This document shows positions 45,311 through 55,638 of a stretch of DNA of 64,000 nucleotides, piece after piece. Location: assembly GCA_024195585.1 (NCBI GenBank), contig SWBL01000191.1, positions 1 through 64,000 of the forward strand. Direction: 5' to 3'. Each line of letters begins with the position of its first letter. Positions within the stretch are counted from its first letter, which is position 1. Position numbers and translations under genes: made by a program. Below the pieces are notes generated by a model. The model was not told where the DNA came from. It saw nothing but the letters and a program-made list of their open reading frames with translations, and made no database searches. The DNA comes from Aureobasidium sp. EXF-3400 (taxonomy: Eukaryota; Ascomycota; Dothideomycetes; Dothideales; Saccotheciaceae).

Positions 45311-47443
45311 TCTGCTGCACAGACTGGTGTAAAACTAGGCAAAGGGCCGCACCCGCCAATAGCAGAGCGAGGAGCAATTTGGACGGAAGGATACACTCAC
45401 CGCGGCAGATCACCGCTTGGACGCCACGCCTGTTTACGGTTTATCCTCTCCAAGCCCCGGCTCTTGATTAGGCGTGGACCGAAGCAATTGCCACGTGTAG
45501 CATCGACTGCTGCGTTGCTGCCCTGTACCTGAAGAAGTTTGAACCGAAATACCAGGGCGCCATTTCAGCTGCGACTCAAGACGCTGGGGGAAGAATGAGG
45601 ATAGTGACTTTGCAGCGTCGTTTCAGAGTGCCGGATTGCGTCGACTGCCCCGTCCGCTCGTACGTTTACGCCATGCCGTCGCGAAATGACGGCCAGAAAG
45701 GTGTACTCGGAGTAGCTCTCGATTCTCCATTCCCCCTTCTCGCTGTTCCCTCCGGTCCGCAGACCTGCTGCTTCCTGAACTCAGGGTAAGCTATTAGCGA
45801 TTTAGGTTGGAAGCCTCGAAACGTGGCACCGACGGACGCCCGGGCTGTTAGAATCTTGGTGCATAACGCTTACCTTTAATCCCGAGATTGAGTGATAAGG
45901 TTCTTCCATGTGGTGTCGCCTTGGAATGGTGTCGAGCTGGAACATGAAGGATTATCTGACGCACTGATGGGTTGTTTTGGTGAACTTTGTTCTGTACTTT
46001 TTACCCCATTCAGGATGTCTCGAGAGAGCTAGCTTGTTGCTAGCAATGACGATGGTCCATTTGGGCGAGCGAGAGAAATGAGCAAGCCCACTCGGGTGCT
46101 CGTGCAAGAAAAGGATCTACACAACGTCGCAGTACCGAAAGAGCCGGCTCTCAATATGTGAGTCCAAACATCGCTCCAATGTATGTGTTAACGTATAGGA
46201 CATGGTGTTTCTTCGTTGGCTCCCAGGTGAATTTGCGCGCGTCTGGCCAACATGTGAATTTGATGAGATCATCACGTAACAGGTCTTTCCAATTGTTCGC
46301 CGGTGGTCATCGCACAGAAAGCCGGGAGTCTGGGCACCGGCGGGACCGGGGCTCTTTCGTCGATGTGGGCTTGGCAGCGTAGATACCTAACTACTCCTTG
46401 ATCGAGCGGCCCGGTGGCTTTTTCGAATTTTGGGAAGGTCGTTGTAGGCGTGACCGATGCCCAGCCAGGCGACGCGTCAAATAATCTGCAAAAGGGCATC
46501 CAGTCTCCACGGTGGAGCAAGATCGGGACACACGAGGGCAAAGTTCTACAGAACCTAGAAAGCACATGGAGAAAGAGTTCTGTATGAGTCGTGCCGGCAT
46601 GACTCGAAAGAAGGTTTTGTGCTTTCTTTGCAACTCAAAGTCTCAAACCTCCCGTCGGCCCATTGTCCGAGTTAAATTCTGAAAAAGTTCCATGCAACAT
46701 GACATCCGAATTCTGGAGAAATGTGACGGGCGGCAGGAAGCGGTAGCTCACGGACGAGGGACACGGAGGATCATTCTATCAAGGTTTGCTTAGCTGCCAA
46801 GTTCATTCCAGCTTGTATGAAACACTGCAGAAGCAATAGGCAACTGACTTGGTTCTCTCTCGTCGTCTTCGAGAATACACAAAAGATCAACGTATTGTCT
46901 CCTGAAGCCATACCATGTTGCGCGCTGGGGTGCTGGCGCCACGAAATGAAATTTTCTTAGTCTCTGCAGCACGCAACAGCAGCACTTCCTTATTTAGCAA
47001 CTATGTCTCTGTAGGGGCCAAAGTCGGCACTGGCGGACGCTAGATTATGTGTCGGGTGGACATATGCCTATCGGAGGCCGAAGTCGAGAAGCATCGCAAA
47101 AGAGGCCCTTCGCCAAGCCCAATGTGAGTGAAATCTGCTTGTACACGCCCAATCATGTATGATCCGGGAGGGTCCCGCGGAACGGAGAACGCTCGCAATT
47201 GGGTCGCGGAGGGGCTGTTACAGACTACAACGGGGGAAAGATTACTTTTGCTATCATGGTCCGTCCTCAACCCCAAACAATCAGTGCATACCGCCTCCAA
47301 ATCTTGGAATCCCAATGCGGTCTCTGTTCGTGGGTGATGACCACATGCGGTGACATGATGAAGTATTTTCGATCTCGTTGCTTTTGCTGTTGAGACACTA
47401 GATGGCACCGATTGTGATCACATCGTGTCGTCTCATATCAACT
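45311..47443. other. Gene-free stretch of about 2.1 kb
   Basis: No supported coding or RNA gene. Several 60-120-codon open frames exist on both strands but none has a recognisable motif. The right end holds the 3' region of the D-lactate dehydrogenase gene. Confidence 0.4.
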
Positions 47444-49465
47444 TTACCATTCTTGCACCTCACCAGGCTTGGGCTGTTGTACGCGAACGACCTTATCACA
47501 GTTGAGTAAACACAGAGGATCAAGCGCAAGCTTCATCTGTTGTCGGGTACGTTAGCATATAACGAGACAGGGACAGTGGAACGACGACCCGGGGTCATGG
47601 TCTGCCTGAACGCGCCATCCCATTGCATGTTCGAGACTTACCTTTCTCATCAAATCGACAGTGCTGCGGCCAACCTCATGCTCGAGATAGTCCCGCTTGA
47701 CCATGCCAACACCGTGCTCGCCGGTGGCTGTACCTTCCATTTCGATGGCGCGTTTGACCATGCGATGGACGAGATCTTCCGCGAGACTGTGTTGCTTGTC
47801 GTTGTAGAGAATGATGGCTATACGCGTCAGTTACGGGCCGAACTTTTTGTTTGTTTATTCAGTGAGGCGCCTCACCATGAAAGTTGCCATCACCAACGTG
47901 ACCAACAATAGCTCCTGTCAGGCCGCTCTTAGAGATGGCTTCCTTGGTCTCTTCGACGATATCGGGCAAGCGGGAGATGGGCACTGCTACGTCCGTAGTC
48001 CAGACGTGGTCACCGTCGTTCTGCTTCTTGGCCATGACGCTCCAAAGGGCTTCCTTTCTAGCGCTCCACAGCTCGAGTGCCTCATCTTGATTCTTTGCAA
48101 ATTCAAAAGTCTTGCTGCCCGAAGACTTTGCTAATTTCTGGACAATCGCAATGTGCTCCTTGACGCCGGTGGCAGTTCCGCTAAATTTGAAGAACAGAGT
48201 GGGGGTCTCCTTCCACGATCGTGAGGTTTGCCCAGCATCATTGATGCATCGCATTTGAACATCGTCCAGCAGTTCAATGGCCGCAATGGGCACACCCTCA
48301 CCTACAACCTTGAACGCAGCATTGGCAGCCTCCCTGACGGTAGCAAAGGTGCAGACAGCAACACTTGTATTCTGAGGCTTGACAGTGACCTTTAGTGTGG
48401 CTTCAGTAACGAGGCCAAGAGTGCCTTCACTCCCGATAAAGATGCGTGTGAGGTCGTAGCCGGCAGAAGATTTCCTGGGGCGTTGCTTGGTCTTGACGAT
48501 AGTTCCATCAGCGAGGACGACGGTAAGACTCAGGACCCAGTCCTTCATGGTTCCGTAGCGATAAGCATTTGTGCCACTGCATCCAGTGCCCACCATGCCA
48601 CCAATCATGGCGCCCGGGCCGGGGTCCGGAGGAAAGAAGAGGTTGTGATCGGCTAGTTCCTCGTTCAGGCTCTCCCAGCCGACAGCAGGTTGTACGATTA
48701 TGTCCAGATCATCCTTGTTCAGCTTCAGGATCTTGTCCATACGACTAAAGTCGATACACACACCACCTCTTGTTGACGCAAAGTGGCCTTCCAGACTGGT
48801 TCCGCCAGAGTAGGGTGTGACTGGGATGTGGCGACGGTGGCAGACCTTCATGATCTCGCTCACTTGCTCGGTCGATGCAGGCCTGACGACGCAGAAGGGC
48901 TGGTCTCCAGGGACGGCGGGATAAGAACTCCATTCAGAGCCCGAATGCGAGCTGATGTCGGAAGCCTCTGTCGAGATGTTTTCCTGGCCAAGAATGTCGC
49001 GGAAGTCGGTCCATGCTGCTTCGAGGTTGGTGGGAGCGATGTTGTGTTTAGGAGGATGAGCGGCGGCTAGCGGCAGGGTCGAGGTTGGGGCAGGGTCGGC
49101 TGGAGCTTGTTGGCCAGCAATGTAGCCGCCGAGGGCGCCGGTCAGCAAGACTGGGAAACATGAGCTTGTTGTATCTTGGGCATAGAAGAACGGGGAGAGG
49201 AGATACCCAGCGGCACCAACCATATGGGCGAGCCTCCCGGGCCCTTCTGAGCAGCTCGAATCTCGGCGAAGCGAAGCTGGTCTGCCCTTTCCCTTTGTAA
49301 CCTTTGAGCAGTACTATCGTACAATTGGCCCTTGAACGAGGACTTGCCTTCGCTTTCCGAGGCGTAACCTCGTTGTCCTACTCGTCTCGCTGCACGCCCT
49401 GCTTTCGCTGTCGCGCCCTTCAGCTGCTGCGACCTTTCGGCGCGAATTATAATATTTCGGAGCAT
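47444..49465 (-). CDS. DLD1: D-lactate dehydrogenase (cytochrome), mitochondrial (600 aa)
   Basis: This FAD enzyme oxidises D-lactate to pyruvate and passes electrons to cytochrome c. Exons 49465-49207, 49150-47876, 47817-47642 and 47536-47444 join to 1,803 nt (600 aa). The N-terminus is a mitochondrial presequence, Arg-rich and free of acidic residues to about residue 35 (RGYASE). A hydrophobic segment of about 20 residues (IWLVPLVLLTGALGGYIAG) follows at the first splice junction and would anchor it in the inner membrane. The FAD-binding PCMH fold shows TPYSGGTSLEGH and PGPGAMIGGMVGTGCSGTNA. The C-terminal FAD-oxidase domain has GHVGDGNFH and TGEHGVG, whose His residues are catalytic or metal-binding. 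The last intron separates MRK from MKLALDP. It is complete. Confidence 0.92.
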
Positions 49466-50004
49466 CTTTCCGGACTCTCAGACTGCTTGACTCGAAGAAG
49501 AGAGTAAACAACTCCTCAAAGACGACGACGATGGGTCGGCGATATGGAAGCTGTCACGCAATATGACGACCGGACGAACAATTTCTAGCCAATCAAGCTT
49601 CGATCTGCCCGCCCCCGCTCGCAAAGCCGAGCTCTATTTGTCGTCAGGGTCGTCTGGCCATCAACAGTTTTTGCTCTAATAAAGACCTCAGACAACGACT
49701 GGATAGTGAAATGATGCATCTACAACGCTGATTCGTAGCTTGACTACGCTGAGAACCGATTGTGACATCAAGATCAGACCGTGAGCATACATTTTCAACA
49801 TGGCTGAACGTGAAAGAGAATAATCACAAAGTAAAGACAAACACATGAATGTGGGAGGGTTGAAGTTGTGCTTTTGTTTCTTCTCGCTATTTGTGATACA
49901 GCCCGGGTCCGCACATCAGACTTAGCAGATTAGCTAGAGTAGCTCGAGGCTCAAGACTGCAATCGTCGTTGAACCATTCGGCGCCATGCTCAGACGACAG
50001 AAGT
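49466..50004. other. Spacer between DLD1 and the Con-6 gene
   Basis: About 540 bp containing the DLD1 promoter and the Con-6 3' region; both genes lie on the minus strand. Nothing else was recognised. Confidence 0.4.
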
Positions 50005-50500
50005 CTAGTTCATATCGTCAAGACGCTCCTGGAGGTGGTCTTTGGTCTCTTCAGAGACATTGGGATTGTGAAGAGCAGCCTTGAGGCCAGCGGCACTAGA
50101 CAGTTTTAGTATGAAGCGCATTATATCTCAATCTGAACAGACTTACACTCTGGTAGGATCCTTGCCATCGCTGGCGTGAGGAGGAGAGGTGAGTTCGTCG
50201 AGATGGTGAGAGACATTCTCCTTGGCCTCATCAGAGACATTGGGGTTGTGAAGAGCAGCCTTGAGGCCGGCAGCGCTGGAGAAAGTTAGCAAGGAGCGAG
50301 GCAACTGAATGTCAGGAAGCGTACACTCTCATGGGGTCCTTGCCATCGTCGTTGTGAGCAGTGGTGCCGGTGCCAGTGTTGGCCTCAGTACCGACCTCCT
50401 TCTCGATGACTTCGAGAGAGTGCTGCTTGGATTCCTCCGAGGTATTGGGGTTGTGGAGGTTGGCCTTATGGCCGCCAATGACGTTACCGATGTTCGACAT
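50005..50500 (-). CDS. Conidiation-specific protein 6 (Con-6) family, three repeats (131 aa)
   Basis: Small hydrophilic proteins of this family accumulate in conidia and dry or stressed cells; the molecular role is unknown. Exons 50500-50325, 50275-50147 and 50095-50005 join to 396 nt (131 aa). The Con-6 unit recurs three times: KANLHNPNTSEESKQH, KAALHNPNVSDEAKEN and KAALHNPNVSEETKDH. Both introns split the same Val codon after an Arg (DPMR-V and DPTR-V), so each repeat has its own exon. A Gly/Thr-rich linker follows repeat one. Classical Con-6 has two units; three marks an expansion. The protein is charged and low in hydrophobic residues. Confidence 0.9.
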
Positions 50501-51390
50501 TTTGATTTGAGTGGCTGAGGAGGGAATTGAGAGTGTTGTATGAGATTATGGTAGAAGTGGAAGTGGTGAACGGAAGGAGGAAAAAAGGGAAGGAAGAGCT
50601 CTTAAGAACAGCCGGTTCGCATTGAAAGTGAGGTTTCACTTGAGTGAATCGCCAGGCAGCAGTCACTTGCTGTTTGTCTGTCTCGTCAATCGCGCATGAG
50701 TCTACCTACTCTACCGGACCAGACAAAGACTCGCCAACTTGTCGTCTCTCTTATGGACCACGAATCACGCGCATGGCATGGTTGAATGGTTTCAAAGCTT
50801 ACAGTAGAGACTGAACCCATCTGTCAGGCAGTCTGCATCGTGATCACAAGGGTTTGACGCTGAAAGGGGTTTGAAAGCATAGCTCTGCACGGTACTGAGA
50901 AGGCTTCAGTACGTTTGAACCATTCTCAATAGGGTGCTTTAGCTGCATGCTGCGTCTGCTCTACATGATTGGAGCCTGAGGGACCACACAATATGGCAAA
51001 GGGATAGCAAAGCAGAGAGGCAAGCGGCTAGACGAAGCTGAGGGAAGGTGCAGTCCAGGGCTTCGGAGCAATCGCGACGCGCTCGCTCAATTGGGACAAC
51101 GCAAGTCGATCCTCGCAAGTCAGGATAGCTCCCAAGTCTGAATGCAGTACGTTGAGTAGATGATAACTTCACTTGAAATACAGTTCGTCAGATCGGTTCA
51201 TGTGCGAGTTCTTCTTCAGACAATATGCAGCAGTAGATGGCATTGACGATTTCACATGAGACCAGAATGCCGGACAGGGGCCGAGGCCTCAGAGAAGCCG
51301 AGGCAGATAGCAAGCTTAATTATCTGGAAACATTGAGCAAAGGACGATTTGTCGACAACAACCATCTCATCATTACCTTTACAAGCCGCC
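50501..51390. promoter_or_regulatory. Divergent intergenic region, Con-6 and thioesterase promoters
   Basis: About 890 bp between genes starting in opposite directions, holding both promoters. Short open frames only. No motif cluster was identified. Confidence 0.4.
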
Positions 51391-52679
51391 ATGTCGACAC
51401 TAATCAAGCCTCCACCAGCTGATCCCAGCAAATCCCCAATAGAAAGCGTACTAGAACTCAAACAACTGACCGACATTGATCCTGGTATCTTCACCAACAC
51501 ACGACCGCTATGGCATCCTCCCGGCGCCCGAGGAATCTACGGAGGTATGGTACCTATATGCTAGAGGTAGTCTGCAATCTTCTCACAAACGATAGGCGCC
51601 GTTATTGCACAGTGTCTTGCGGCAGCGCAAAGGACTGTCCGCGATGACTTCACCGTACACAGTATGCACTGCTACTTTGTGCTAGCCGGCAACGCAGAGA
51701 TTCCAATCATGTATCACGTCGAGAAAGTACGAGACGGTCGCAGCTTCGCTACACGCACCGTGCAAGCACGACAGCGAGGACGTCCCATTTTCACAACAAC
51801 CATGTCGTTTGTTCGAGAGAACAGCGGAGGTTCAGAAAGGGTTGAACATGCAGTCGACATGCCGACAGTACCTGGACCTTCGGAAGACTTGGATATCCCG
51901 CAACAAGACAACAGTCCTTTCCAAAGCCAACGCATCCATATCCTCAACCACGAATCAGGCCGGCCGCAAGACAAGAAGACAAGACAGTGGATCAAGGCTA
52001 GGGGCAAGATCAGCCCCAGTGGAGGACACCAGGCACACCTTTCGGCTCTGGCATACATGAGTGACAGCTATTTCATAGGCACAGTGTCACGGGTGCACAG
52101 GCTGTGGAGATTCTCGACATCGGACAAGGACGGCAAGTCGACAATCGACAACTCTGTGCTTGAGAAGCTTCGTGACATGGACGATGATACGCTGCGGAGG
52201 ATGCAAGGAATGGATGAAGATGTCATTGTTGCATTGAGAAACATGAAGGACATCAATAGCGTGGAACAAAGACGACCAGAAGTGGGCATGATGGTAAGTC
52301 TGCAGGTAGGCATGTTCACAGGGCTAAAGACTGATGGGTGGCGCAGGTCAGCTTGGATCATACCATCTACTTCCACTCACCGCGCAACTTCCGTGCAGAT
52401 GAGTGGATGTTTACGGAAATGGAAAGTCCGTGGGCGGGAGATGGCAGAGGATTGGTACTGCAGAGGTAAGAGCATGGATGAACGAGGCGATGCAGCAAGC
52501 AAAAGCTAAACGAGGCACAGAATGTTCACAAAGGAGGGCGAGCTGGTTGCAACATGTGTGCAAGAGGTACGTGACAAACAAACACGAGGTTTGACAGGAG
52601 GAGAACTGACTAGTGCATGCAGGGCGTAGTCCGTCTCAAGGAAAACAAAGCGGCAAAGGACGTGTCGAGCAAACTGTAA
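51391..52679 (+). CDS. Peroxisomal acyl-CoA thioesterase, TesB/Tes1 type (357 aa)
   Basis: It hydrolyses acyl-CoA to free acid and CoA, probably in peroxisomes. Exons 51391-51544, 51596-52293, 52347-52465, 52521-52566 and 52623-52679 join to 1,074 nt (357 aa). The double hot-dog fold is visible: GARGIYGGAVIAQCL and VHSMHCYFVLAG open the first, with YHVEKVRDGRSFATRTV; the second has SLDHTIYFH and DEWMFTEMESPWAGDGRGLVLQR, whose Asp and following residues are the family's catalytic set. The protein ends in Ser-Lys-Leu, a perfect type-1 peroxisome signal. A 28-bp tandem repeat begins within the last exon and runs on past the stop (see the repeat entry). It is upstream of and in the same direction as LEU4. 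Confidence 0.9.
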
Positions 52680-52775
52680 GCATAGAGAGTGAGTCAAAGG
52701 ACGTATCGAGCAAACTGTGAGTCAAAGGGCATGTGGAGCGAAGTGTGAGTCGAGAGGGTGAGTCAAAGGCGTGCT
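52654..52775 (+). repeat. Imperfect 28-bp tandem repeat spanning the thioesterase stop codon
   Basis: The unit is well seen at 52690-52717 and 52718-52745, each starting TGAGTCAAAGG and containing a G/CGAGC-AA-TG tail. Shorter copies follow at 52746 and 52759. The last 23 nt of coding sequence (about 52654-52676, CAAAGGACGTGTCGAGCAAACTG) is a clear earlier copy. So the repeat seems to have grown from the codons for the peroxisome signal. In another frame the first non-coding copy would again read KDVSSKL-stop. Confidence 0.8.
52690..52765. promoter_or_regulatory. Cluster of three Gcn4/CpcA-type TGAGTCA sites upstream of LEU4
   Basis: TGAGTCA (reverse TGACTCA), the core recognised by Gcn4/CPC1/CpcA bZIP factors, occurs exactly at 52690-52696, 52718-52724 and 52759-52765, with a one-mismatch copy (TGAGTCG) at 52746-52752. 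They lie about 385-460 bp before the LEU4 ATG. LEU4 orthologues are classic targets of general amino-acid control, so function is plausible. The sites are carried by the tandem repeat. Binding is not shown. Confidence 0.6.
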
Positions 52776-52994
52776 AGGGCGTGGGTGTAGAAGCTATGGA
52801 TCAGGGTTAGGGCGTGGTATGGTCGGAGTTGATGATGGCAGGGCGTGGTGACTCTTGGTGGGTTTGGTGGGGGAGCAGCGGTTATCGGCGGCGTCACACC
52901 CCGCAGGGCCATTTTTTCACAGACCAAGAGGCACGATGTCGGCCGCATGCTGTCACAGTTCAGAGAGGGCAAGCTGCTTAAATATTAGTCGCAT

Positions 52995-53000
52995 TATATA
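52995..53000 (+). promoter_or_regulatory. TATA-like element of LEU4
   Basis: TATATA within ATTATATATCC, about 150 bp before the LEU4 ATG, in an otherwise GC-rich promoter. Spacing fits a fungal core promoter. Confidence 0.5.
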
Positions 53001-53149
53001 TCCACCACGCCGTCACGCCAGCCCAGACTCTTGCCATAGACGTACCTTGCTGCCACAACCACATACTCCCGTCACAGACGTACCTTCCTCTCGACCCGCT
53101 TCCCTTGACCTGCTCCTCTGTCGACCTACTCAGCCTCCAACCGCCCATC

Positions 53150-55144
53150 ATGCCCATGTATGACCAGCATAACCGGCCTTGACAAGCACGGCTCTAGCCT
53201 AGCCGTGACACCTCTGAGCTGACCAAGTACACAGGCTCAAAGAACCATGGAAGAAGTACCCCAAGTTCAAACCTCTCGACCTGCCCAACCGCCAATGGCC
53301 CTCCAAGACAATCGACAAGGCCCCGCGATGGCTGTCGACCGATCTTCGCGACGGCAACCAGAGCTTGGTAGACCCCATGGACGGCGAGCAGAAATGGCGA
53401 TACTTCCAGATGCTCGTCAAGCTTGGCTACAAGGAGATCGAGGTCTCGTTCCCCTCGGCCTCGGACACCGACTTTGAATTCACACGTCGTCTCGTCACCA
53501 CCCCTGGTGTCGTGCCCGACGACGTCGCCCTCCAGGTCCTCTCGCCATGCCGCAAGGAGCTCATCCGCCGTACTGTCGACTCGCTCAAGGGCGCCAAAAA
53601 GGCCATTCTCCATCTGTACCTGGCCACCAGCCCGTGCTTCCAGCAAATCGTCTTCAACATGAACAATGAACAGTCCAAGGCCCTCGCCGTAGAATGCACA
53701 AAATACGCTCGCTCCATCACAAAGGACGACCCTGAGCAGAAGGATACCGAGTGGTTCTACGAGTTCTCGCCCGAGACCTTCTCCGACTCGGACCCTGACT
53801 TTGTTCTCGAGGTCTGCGAGGCCGTCAAGGCTGCTTGGGAGCCATCCGAGGAGAAGCCCATCATCTTCAACTTGCCCGCCACAGTCGAGATGTCGACCCC
53901 CAACGTCTATGCTGACCAGATCGAATACTTCTGCCGCAACATCTCGGAGCGCGAGAAGATCTGCGTCTCCCTCCACCCCCACAACGACAGAGGCTGCGCT
54001 GTCGCCGCTGCCGAGCTCGCTCAAATGGCAGGTGCCGACCGTGTCGAGGGCACTCTTTTCGGCAACGGTGAGAGAACCGGAAACGTCGACCTCGTCACTC
54101 TGGCCTTGAATCTTTACACACAGGGTGTCCCGCCCCACATTGACTTCGGCGACATCAACTCGGTCATCGACATTGTCGAGAAGAGCAACAAGATCCCTGT
54201 CCATCCCAGAGCTCCCTACGGTGGCCAGCTTGTCGTCTGCGCCTTCTCGGGCAGTCACCAGGATGCCATCAAGAAGGGCTTCCATATGCGCAAGCAAAAG
54301 GGCAACAACGACGACGAGCGCTGGCAAATTCCCTACCTCCCCCTCGACCCCCAAGACATTGGCCGCACCTACGAGGCTATCATTCGTGTCAACAGCCAGT
54401 CGGGCAAGGGCGGTGTCGCCTGGATCATCCAGCGTACCCTCGAGCTCGACATGCCTCGTGGCCTACAAGTCGCCTTCAGCAAGATTGTACAAAAGGAGAC
54501 AGACGCCCTGGGCCGCGAGTTGCAGCCTACCGAGATCAAAAACCTCTTTGTCAACGCTTACCATCTCGAGAAGAACCCGCGCTTCCATCTCATCGACTAC
54601 GATATCACCACCGACCGCACAATCTCGTCCACCCCTGCCACCGATGGTAAGACCGCGTCGAACAAGAACTTCAAGCGTCGTTTCGATGGTGTCATCGAGG
54701 TTGACGGCAAGGAACACCGTATCCAAGGTGTTGGAAACGGTGCCCTGTCCTCTCTCGCCAATGCCCTCAAGACCCTCAACATCCACCTTGACGTCGATGA
54801 CTACAAAGAACACGCTATTGGTAAGGGTAGCGACGTCAAGGCCGCCACATATATCGAGTGCTCCACTGGCTCCCACAAGGTCTGGGGTGTCGGTGTTCAC
54901 CAGGATGTTGTCCAGGCTTCTCTCATTGCTCTTCTATCTGCCGCTTCCTCGGTGAGTCAATAATGTCCTGTCTTGGCTCGTTCTCTTCCCAAGGTCTAAT
55001 CTGTCTTCTTTGTAGTTCCTGTCAAGCAGACCCGGCACACCCACTCTCTCCAGTGCGCCCAAGCTCGACTCGTTGAGGCCGAACGATGCGCCTTCCAGTG
55101 GCCCTGACTCAAAGAGTCATGTGGAGAACGGAAATGCTCAATAA
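53150..55144 (+). CDS. LEU4: 2-isopropylmalate synthase (617 aa)
   Basis: It condenses acetyl-CoA with 2-oxoisovalerate, the first committed step of leucine synthesis. Exons 53150-53157, 53235-54951 and 55016-55144 join to 1,854 nt (617 aa). The first coding exon is only 8 nt (ATGCCCAT); splicing gives MPMLKEPWKKYPKFKP, the usual fungal start. The TIM-barrel domain shows LSTDLRDGNQSL with metal and catalytic residues, SLHPHNDRGCAVAAAE (His-x-His metal site), FGNGERTGNVDLV, and PVHPRAPYGGQLVVCAFSGSHQDAIKKG. The C-terminal regulatory domain (leucine feedback) spans about residues 440-590, with FKRRFDGVIEVDG and GVGNGALSSLANAL. The last exon encodes a Ser/Pro tail. No mitochondrial presequence is obvious. 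Upstream Gcn4-type sites suggest amino-acid control. Confidence 0.95.
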
Positions 55145-55638
55145 GCTTCGCATACGTTGGTCTTTCTCGGCATTGGGTTTCATTTATACTTACGTGTGAT
55201 GTCCATCTATCTTTCTTTACCTGATTACCCAAATTGTTTCATTTGGTCGTATGCAGAATTCAAAAATAAAAGCTATATCTTGTCTCAACCCTTCAGCTTT
55301 TCGTCATCTGGCCACCTATTCCTCAATGATCGGTCGCTGAGCATCGGTTCTTTCCGTGTTTTCAAGCCGAATAGCACACGCTCCTTCTGGCGTGTGAGAA
55401 GACACAATGGCCGAGGGAGCTACTGCAGATAACGAGGACCGATCATATTGAACAATGATATTGATACGACTGATATCTATATGTTATCCACACTGCGTCA
55501 TGCTTTCCGCCATATCCTTCTTTCCCATGTATGCTGAGGACGACAATTCTTCTCTTCGTGGTATCCAACCATGTTGCGCAGCCAAATGAAGAATCAACAG
55601 ATAATAAAAGCAATGCTGATTGATCTATCCAGTGCCGT
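55145..55638. other. Convergent spacer between LEU4 and the DIP2-like gene
   Basis: About 490 bp holding two 3' regions. AT-rich in part; no gene recognised. Confidence 0.4.

Noticed and set aside
53194..54354. A 386-codon open frame antisense to LEU4
   Set aside because: It mirrors the codon bias of LEU4, has no domain and runs across catalytic-site codons. A shadow frame.
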